Below are positions 15,104 through 19,776 of a DNA stretch of 19,776 bases, one piece after another (position 1 is the stretch's first letter; each line of letters starts with the position of its first letter). A program made the position numbers and the translations under genes. Source of the stretch: an uncultured Verrucomicrobiales bacterium (GTDB lineage Bacteria; Verrucomicrobiota; Verrucomicrobiae; Limisphaerales; CANJSG01); assembly GCA_946480965.1 (NCBI GenBank), contig CAMLMI010000042.1, positions 1-19,776 of the forward strand, written 5' to 3'. The notes under the pieces were generated by a model. That model made no database searches and was not told the DNA's origin. It was given only the letters and a program-made list of their open reading frames with translations.

Positions 15104-16645
15104 ATGAACGAGCAAATCGTCATTCTCGATTTCGGGTCCCAATACACCCAGGTCATCGCCCGGCGCATCCGTGAGTGCAGCGTCTATTCGACGATCCTGC
15201 GCTACGACACGCCGGCGGCCGAAATCGCCAAGCTCAACCCCAAGGGCATCATCCTCTCTGGCGGCCCCAGCAGCGTCTATGCGGAGAAGGCCCCGCTGCC
15301 GGACAAGGCGATCTTCAAGCTCGGTCTGCCCATCCTCGGCGTCTGCTATGGCGTCCAGCTCCTGGCCCACTTCCTCGGCGGCAAGGTCGAGAAGGGCCCG
15401 AAGCGCGAATACGGCAAGGGCACCCTCACCGTCGCGGACAAGCAGTGCGCGCTCTTCAAGCACCTGCCGGAAAAACTCCAGGTCTGGAACAGCCACGGCG
15501 ACAAGATCACCCGCCTGCCGAAGGACTTCGTCGTCGTCGGCACCACGGAGAATTCCGACTACGCCGCCATCGAACACACCGCCAAGAAGCTCTTCGGCAT
15601 CCAGTTCCACCCCGAGGTCGTCCACACGCCCAAGGGCAAGGAGATCATCTCCAACTTCGTCCACGGCATCTGCGGCTGCGGCAAGTCCTGGACGATGCGC
15701 AACTACCTCGACCAATCCGTCGAAGAAATCCGCGCCCAGGTCGGCAAGGAGAAGGTCATTCTCGGACTGTCCGGCGGTGTCGATTCCAGCGTGGCGGCCG
15801 CGTTGCTCCACCGAGCCATCGGCGACCAGCTCACGTGCATCTTCGTGAACAACGGCCTGCTCCGCGCCCGCGAAGCCGAGGTTGTGCAGGAGGTCTTCGG
15901 CCGCAACTTCAAGATCAAGCTCCAGTATGAGGACGCCTCCGCGCTCTTCCTAAAGAAGCTCAAGAAGGTCACCGACCCCGAGAAGAAGCGGAAAGTCATC
16001 GGCAAGACGTTCATCGACGTCTTCCAGGCCGCCACCAAACGCGCCGGCAAGGCAAAGTTTCTCGCCCAGGGCACGCTCTACCCCGACGTCATCGAGTCCG
16101 TGCCCATCGACGGAAATCCGGCCTCCATGATCAAGAGCCACCACAACGTGGGCGGCCTGCCGAAGAACATGAAGTTCGCGCTGGTCGAACCGCTGAAGTG
16201 CCTCTTCAAGGACGAGGTCCGCCAACTCGGGCTCGAACTCGGCCTGCCCAAGGAAATCGTCTTCCGCCAGCCCTTCCCCGGCCCCGGCCTCGCCGTCCGC
16301 ATCCTCGGCGAAGTCAGCGAGTCCAAGTGCTCCATCCTCCGCAACGCCGACGCCATCGTCGTCGAGGAGATGAAGGCCAGCGGGCTCTACTACAAGACGT
16401 GGCAGACCTTCGCCGTGCTCCTGCCCGTGCGCAGCGTCGGCGTCCAGGGCGACGAGCGCACCTACGACTTCACCATCGCCCTCCGCGCGGTGGAATCGCA
16501 GGACGGCATGACCGCCGACTGGGTCCGCCTACCCTACGACCTGCTGGAGAAGATCTCCCTCCGCATCACCAACGAGGTGAAGGGCGTCAACCGCGTGGTC
16601 TTCGACCTCACCAGCAAGCCGCCCGGCACGATCGAGTGGGAGTGA
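15104..16645 (+). CDS. guaA: GMP synthase (glutamine-hydrolysing)
   Basis: The product is 513 residues, normal for the bacterial single-chain enzyme. It converts XMP to GMP with ATP and glutamine, the last step of guanine nucleotide synthesis in the cytoplasm. The glutaminase domain shows GGPSSVY, the nucleophile Cys81 in LGVCYGVQ and the His169/Glu171 pair in QFHPEV. The ATP-pyrophosphatase domain has the PP-loop LSGGVDSSV (222-230), and the C-terminal dimerisation domain ends in the conserved [14 protein letters not shown] 15104 fits the family N-terminus ([21 protein letters not shown]). guaB is not adjacent. No correctly spaced Shine-Dalgarno is seen; a small hairpin and T-run precede the start. 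Confidence 0.98.
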   Translation: MNEQIVILDFGSQYTQVIARRIRECSVYSTILRYDTPAAEIAKLNPKGIILSGGPSSVYAEKAPLPDKAIFKLGLPILGVCYGVQLLAHFLGGKVEKGPKREYGKGTLTVADKQCALFKHLPEKLQVWNSHGDKITRLPKDFVVVGTTENSDYAAIEHTAKKLFGIQFHPEVVHTPKGKEIISNFVHGICGCGKSWTMRNYLDQSVEEIRAQVGKEKVILGLSGGVDSSVAAALLHRAIGDQLTCIFVNNGLLRAREAEVVQEVFGRNFKIKLQYEDASALFLKKLKKVTDPEKKRKVIGKTFIDVFQAATKRAGKAKFLAQGTLYPDVIESVPIDGNPASMIKSHHNVGGLPKNMKFALVEPLKCLFKDEVRQLGLELGLPKEIVFRQPFPGPGLAVRILGEVSESKCSILRNADAIVVEEMKASGLYYKTWQTFAVLLPVRSVGVQGDERTYDFTIALRAVESQDGMTADWVRLPYDLLEKISLRITNEVKGVNRVVFDLTSKPPGTIEWE

Positions 16646-16711
16646 GATGATCTCTCGGCGATTGAGAGCACTTTGCAGACAACCTGAATGCTCTGATCCC
16701 GCCAACCGACC

Positions 16712-17125
16712 ATGAGAGCGTTTCAAATTTCAACGGCAGTCGGGCTGATGCTTCTCGCGGGATGCAGCAAGGAGCCGGGCGTTCCGCTTTTCTTTCATCT
16801 GAGCGACGGGAACATGGCGCAAACCGTTGCTGTGCCCACCAACTCCCCCTCACTGGTTGTCTCGAACCTGCAAATGGTAGGTGTCGAACCGGCGCAGGGA
16901 AGAGTGACGGTCCGGTTGTTTCCCCAGGATGCCGGAGCTTTTGAGCGGCTGACTGAAGAGAATCAGGGCAAGACGCTCATTCTCGTTCAGGGGACCAACA
17001 TTTTGGCGGCGCCGAAGATCGTCGGAAGAATCCCGGCGCAGGCGGGGATCATGATCCCTATCAGCACAAATGCTGATTTTGGCGGAACGGTTCAGGAACT
17101 TTTGAAACTGAGGCAGCAGCCGTGA
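16712..17125 (+). CDS. Small lipoprotein with a SecD P1-head-like domain
   Basis: The product is 137 residues. A short signal (MRAFQISTAVGLMLLAGC) with lipobox LLAGC puts the lipid-modified Cys at residue 18, so it should be a membrane-anchored lipoprotein facing the periplasm. The part VRLFPQDAGAFERLTEENQGKTLILVQGTNILAAPKI resembles the head subdomain of the SecD periplasmic P1 region, in particular 'F..LT.EN.GK...V..G.....AP.I', followed by the expected glycine or alanine turn and strand. SecD itself has six membrane segments that are absent here, so this is a free-standing copy of the head. Its function is unknown; it might act in protein export or folding, or have been re-used. It lies 66 bp after guaA. 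Confidence 0.75.
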   Translation: MRAFQISTAVGLMLLAGCSKEPGVPLFFHLSDGNMAQTVAVPTNSPSLVVSNLQMVGVEPAQGRVTVRLFPQDAGAFERLTEENQGKTLILVQGTNILAAPKIVGRIPAQAGIMIPISTNADFGGTVQELLKLRQQP

Positions 17126-17149
17126 CGAAACGCTGAATCCCTCGGCTGC
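17116..17149 (+). terminator. Possible weak terminator after the lipoprotein gene
   Basis: GCAGCCG (17116-17122) and CGGCTGC (17143-17149) form a 7-bp stem with a 20-base loop spanning the stop codon. The following sequence ATCTTG has no T-run, so support is weak. Confidence 0.25.
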
Positions 17150-17208
17150 ATCTTGAGTCGCACGGTTTCAATAGCCATTGCTCAAGGTGGTGCAATCGGG
17201 TCAGGAAG

Positions 17209-17225
17209 CGCGGACGGTCGCGTCC
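17209..17225. repeat. CGCGGACG hairpin repeat, copy 1
   Basis: CGGACG-GTCG-CGTCC forms a small hairpin in the 166-bp gap before the 17292 gene. Its core CGCGGACG matches the left arm of the stronger hairpin at 17339-17358, so the two are probably members of one dispersed hairpin family. Confidence 0.5.
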
Positions 17226-17291
17226 ACGAGGCCACGTCCAAAGGCCTAGGAGCTTGATTTTGGACGGGCAACACTTCGCACCCTACTCGCA

Positions 17292-18359
17292 ATGGCCCAC
17301 TCGAACCTTCCAACCGCTTCCTCACTCCAAGCCGGACTCGCGGACGTGACCGTCCGCGCTCCTGCCCAGTGGAAGCCTCATCTCGTTGTCAGAGCGATTG
17401 TGACCATCTTATTTCTGCTGCTCGGCCATAGCAGCCTCGCCGCCGAAACAAATCCTCCAGCCTCACTCCTCTCCCTCCTCAGCCAAGTCACCAACGCCCC
17501 GCTCCACCGCTACCAAGCGCGCGACGATGCCGGCCGCACCTTGGACTGCCTCCAGATCGTCGAGATCGCTCCGGCGGACTACCTCGGCGTCTATCACACG
17601 CTGAAGAACGGCGCGTTCCAGCTCCACCTCGGCCATTCGACCAATCTCCTCCACTGGTCCCATCGCACGGTGCTGGACGAGGCTTCGTCCCAAGGCGCGC
17701 TCTGGCGCGGGCCCAAGGGCGACTTCCTGCTGGCCTACGAGGTCAACGTGCCGGACGCCGTCATCATGCGCCTGCGGCACTATCCGGATCGCGCCGCCTT
17801 GGAGCAGGCCCGCTTCGACCGCACCCTCGATCTTCCCCGCACCCTGGCCCCGACCGCCGAGGGCACGCCCAGCTTCGAGCGGGTCGAACTGGGCGCCGAC
17901 CTAGCCACGTCCCGCATCGACCTGCGCCTGCACTACTACCGGAACCAGCGGGTGGATCGCGCCGCCCGGGGCACCTTGCTCGGCTTCACCAACTGGTCCG
18001 CCCGCACAGAAGCGGTCATCGACACCGCCTTGGCCCGACACGGCGTGCGGGGCAACATCGGCGACCGGTCCCATTTCCGGTTCCAGGACCGCGACTACCT
18101 GCTGCAAGAGGGCCAGCTCCGGCCGAACGATTGGACCAGTTGGCGGATCTACCTGCTGGAACCCTCCGCGAAACCGCTCGTGGCCCACGAAGTGCCGATC
18201 CACACCCACGGCGGCTCCAAGTCCTTTGCCAATCCCTCCATCACCCGCCTGCGCGATCCCAACGGCCGTTGGTGCTACGTGGTGACGCTCTTTCTCCCCA
18301 GCCAAGGCAACGCCCGGGGTGAAGCCGGCTGCCTGATCTACGTCGTGCCGGAGCCGTGA
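17292..18359 (+). CDS. Secreted protein, possibly glycosidase-like beta-propeller
   Basis: The reading from ATG 17292 gives 355 residues. Residues 31-51 (LVVRAIVTILFLLLGHSSLAA) are a signal-peptide core with a likely cut after Ala51; the preceding 30 residues are long for an n-region and include a hairpin repeat, so GTG 17346 is a possible start. The mature protein has repeated strand-rich blocks. One, YLGVYHTLKNGAFQLHLGHS followed by TNLLHWSHRTVLDE, recalls the 'S.DL.HW' strands of five-bladed propeller glycosidases (GH32/GH43 type), and a later one reads WRIYLLEPSAKPL. No catalytic acids can be assigned with confidence. It may therefore bind or cleave polysaccharide, but a different propeller is possible. 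It converges on the DUF979 gene with 16 bp between the stops. Confidence 0.65.
   Translation: MAHSNLPTASSLQAGLADVTVRAPAQWKPHLVVRAIVTILFLLLGHSSLAAETNPPASLLSLLSQVTNAPLHRYQARDDAGRTLDCLQIVEIAPADYLGVYHTLKNGAFQLHLGHSTNLLHWSHRTVLDEASSQGALWRGPKGDFLLAYEVNVPDAVIMRLRHYPDRAALEQARFDRTLDLPRTLAPTAEGTPSFERVELGADLATSRIDLRLHYYRNQRVDRAARGTLLGFTNWSARTEAVIDTALARHGVRGNIGDRSHFRFQDRDYLLQEGQLRPNDWTSWRIYLLEPSAKPLVAHEVPIHTHGGSKSFANPSITRLRDPNGRWCYVVTLFLPSQGNARGEAGCLIYVVPEP
17339..17358. repeat. CGCGGACG hairpin repeat, copy 2, inside the next gene's leader
   Basis: CGCGGACG-TGAC-CGTCCGCG is a perfect 8-bp inverted repeat with a 4-base loop. It falls at about codons 17-23 of the gene read from 17292, before the signal-peptide core. 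Confidence 0.8.
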
Positions 18360-18375
18360 GCCGCCCTTCGTGGCC

Positions 18376-19392
18376 CTACCGATAGACCAGCAGGGCCATG
18401 GCCAGCACGTTGAAGACGAAGAGCGCGAGCGCCATCGGCCATTGCGCGCGGATCACGGCGTTCTTGTCGGGGATGTTCAAGAGGACGGCGGGCACGAGGT
18501 TGAAGTTGGCCGCCATCGGCGTGACGAGCGTGCCGCAATAGCCGCAGAGCATCCCCAGCGTGCCCATCACGGCCGGGTTGCCGCCGTGCTGCTGCACGAT
18601 GAACGGGATGCCGATGCCGACGGTCATCAGCGGAAAGGCGGCGAACGCGTTGCCCATGACGATGGTGAAGAGCGCCATGCCCAGACAGTAGGCCAGCACG
18701 GGAAAGAGCTTCTGGCCGGTCGGCAACGCCGTTTCGGCCGCGCGCGTGACCACCTGTCCAACACCCGCCTCGGTGAAGATCCCGCCGAGCACCGCCAACA
18801 ACTGCGGCAAAAGCAGCGCCCAGCCGAGATCCTGGAGAATGCGCCCGCCTTCCTGGAACGGCGTCCGGAAGCGGGCCCGGGTGATCCACAGCGCCAACGC
18901 CAACGAAGCCAAGCAGGCCAAGCCCAGCCCGATCTGGTTCCCATGTCGTTCCAGCACCAGCCGAGTCTCGCCCCAAACGATCTTCGGCAAGAGCCATCCG
19001 CCCACTGCGGCCAGCAACGCCAGCGATGCGGCGGGCCAGAGAACGGCGTTGGGGCCGAGCCGGGCTTGCTCCATTCCTCGTCCCTCTCCTCCTCTTCGTC
19101 CTCGTCCGTTTTCTTCATCAGTAGACGAAGACGAAGACGAAGAGGATGAGGAAGACGAGGAAGGTTTGCCGACCTGACCCGCCACCACCAATCCCACCAT
19201 CGCCAACACCGCGGCTCCGATCACCTCCGCCCAAACCTGATCGCCCGCCACAAAGATGAATGCCAGCAGTCCCCAAAACACCGCCGAGCCCCAGCGCTTC
19301 GGATGCGTCCGATCCCGGCCAACCTGGAGCGCCACCAACGCGAGAAACACGCCGGCCACGAGGTAGAAGTATTCCAGCTTGAGCAGCGTCAC
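18376..19392 (-). CDS. DUF979 family membrane protein with a serine-tract insertion
   Basis: The 338-residue reading starts at GTG 19392, which overlaps the TGA of the upstream DUF969 gene as GTGA; an open extension to 19494 would lie wholly inside that gene. About eight or nine hydrophobic segments are visible, beginning with YFYLVAGVFLALVALQVG, and the conserved part includes GNAFAAFPLMTVGIGIPF and LGMLCGYCGTLVTPMAANFN. DUF969 and DUF979 proteins occur as pairs and are thought to form a transporter; in other bacteria they sit beside pyrrolidone-carboxylate peptidase, so 5-oxoproline has been proposed as substrate. Between the third and fourth membrane segments is a loop with 13 serines (78-90) then TDEEN and an Arg/Gly-rich run, encoded by a microsatellite. 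It probably lies outside the membrane core. Confidence 0.85.
   Translation of the reverse strand: MTLLKLEYFYLVAGVFLALVALQVGRDRTHPKRWGSAVFWGLLAFIFVAGDQVWAEVIGAAVLAMVGLVVAGQVGKPSSSSSSSSSSSSSTDEENGRGRRGGEGRGMEQARLGPNAVLWPAASLALLAAVGGWLLPKIVWGETRLVLERHGNQIGLGLACLASLALALWITRARFRTPFQEGGRILQDLGWALLLPQLLAVLGGIFTEAGVGQVVTRAAETALPTGQKLFPVLAYCLGMALFTIVMGNAFAAFPLMTVGIGIPFIVQQHGGNPAVMGTLGMLCGYCGTLVTPMAANFNLVPAVLLNIPDKNAVIRAQWPMALALFVFNVLAMALLVYR
19076..19160. repeat. Ser-coding microsatellite forming an imperfect hairpin
   Basis: A pyrimidine-rich arm (19076-19106) is followed by a purine-rich arm (19124-19160) that contains GACGAA repeats; the two are largely complementary. On the minus strand the second arm encodes the 13-serine run and the first encodes the GRGRRGGEGRG stretch of the DUF979 protein. 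The units are 3 and 6 bp long, so length changes keep the frame. Confidence 0.85.
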
Positions 19393-19776
19393 GGCGTCGG
19401 CCCTCCGTCGCTGGACTTCATGAGGTGGCGGTTCAACACCCGATACCGCCACCAGCCCAGCGCCAGCGCGGCTCCGGCGGTGGGCAGCCCCCACAAGCCG
19501 AGTTCGCGCAGCGACACATCTACCCCGGCCGCATGGAAGACTCCGCCCATCAGCAGCACCGGCCCCACCGCCACAAAGATGTCGTCGGCGAAGAAGTTGC
19601 CCCAGTTCTCCGCCGCCGCCGCGTGGGCCCGGATCTTCATCCGGTCGGCCTCGGACAGCAGCCCGCGCCGCTCCGCCGCCGCTTCGGCCATCGGCGCGAT
19701 CAGCGGCCGGACCATCGAAGTGTGTCCGCCGATGGCCAGGCCAAACATGCTCGTGAGCTGCCGCATCAGTTGGTAG
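19389..19776 (-). CDS. DUF969 family membrane protein, 5' end outside the window
   Basis: Only the C-terminal 129 residues are seen; the frame is open to the window edge (YQLMRQLTSMFGLAIGG). The conserved block GGHTSMVRPLIAPMAEAAAE, followed by AENWGNFFADDIFVAVGPVLLM and two hydrophobic segments, identifies DUF969, whose members are usually about 230 residues. Its stop overlaps the start of the DUF979 gene (GTGA), so translation of the two is probably coupled and the proteins may form one transporter. An internal ATG at 19766 is not the true start, since homology continues upstream of it. Confidence 0.88.
   Translation of the reverse strand, partial: YQLMRQLTSMFGLAIGGHTSMVRPLIAPMAEAAAERRGLLSEADRMKIRAHAAAAENWGNFFADDIFVAVGPVLLMGGVFHAAGVDVSLRELGLWGLPTAGAALALGWWRYRVLNRHLMKSSDGGPTP

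Noticed and set aside
13783..15174. 463-codon plus-strand frame across the DUF4394 gene
   Set aside because: It is antisense to a protein with a clear signal peptide and PEP-CTERM signal, and it runs into the guaA start.
16662..16694. AGAGCA...TGCTCT inverted repeat after guaA as a terminator
   Set aside because: The stem is only 6 bp with a loop of about 18 bases and no T-run follows, so it is too weak to call.

Overview
This is a high-GC bacterial chromosomal segment that looks verrucomicrobial, probably from the Pedosphaera/Limisphaera or Opitutus side of that phylum. The clues are two exosortase-type (PEP-CTERM) surface proteins, one with a DUF4394 body; a c554-like multihaem cytochrome; the tilS-ftsH pair; very few Shine-Dalgarno sequences; and intergenic repeats of the 'CAACTTCCAACG' and 'CTTCCGC' type, which I remember from verrucomicrobial genomes. 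The phylum is an inference from gene content, since there is no rRNA in the window.

Minus strand, 6943 down to 1: a PEP-CTERM protein, an MsbA-like ABC exporter, a five-haem secreted cytochrome c, an outer-membrane beta-barrel protein whose start overlaps the cytochrome stop (ATGA), a 303-bp repeat-filled gap, and then a membrane-anchored flavin reductase cut by the window edge. The last three could form an electron-transfer route across the envelope, which is the best candidate here for an undescribed system.

Plus strand, 7153-10620: tilS (tRNA-Ile lysidine synthase) and ftsH (membrane AAA protease), ending at a hairpin terminator shared with the convergent AraC-family regulator (10679-11548, minus). 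The regulator is divergent from a hexose-6-phosphate mutarotase gene (yeaD type). Their 141-bp gap holds two promoter-like sequences, each overlapped by a perfect inverted repeat. A metallophosphoesterase gene follows on the plus strand, convergent with a small unknown gene and a DUF4394 PEP-CTERM gene.

Plus strand, 15104-18359: guaA (GMP synthase), a small lipoprotein resembling the SecD periplasmic head domain, and a secreted protein that may be a glycosidase-like beta-propeller. The window closes with a minus-strand DUF969-DUF979 membrane protein pair (overlapping GTGA; the DUF969 gene is cut at its 5' end), in which a serine microsatellite has expanded a loop of the DUF979 protein.

A recurring theme is simple repeats inside coding starts or loops: a heptamer array in the leader of the outer-membrane protein, a hairpin repeat in the leader of the 17292 gene, and the serine tract in DUF979. 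No tRNA, rRNA, CRISPR array or insertion sequence was found.
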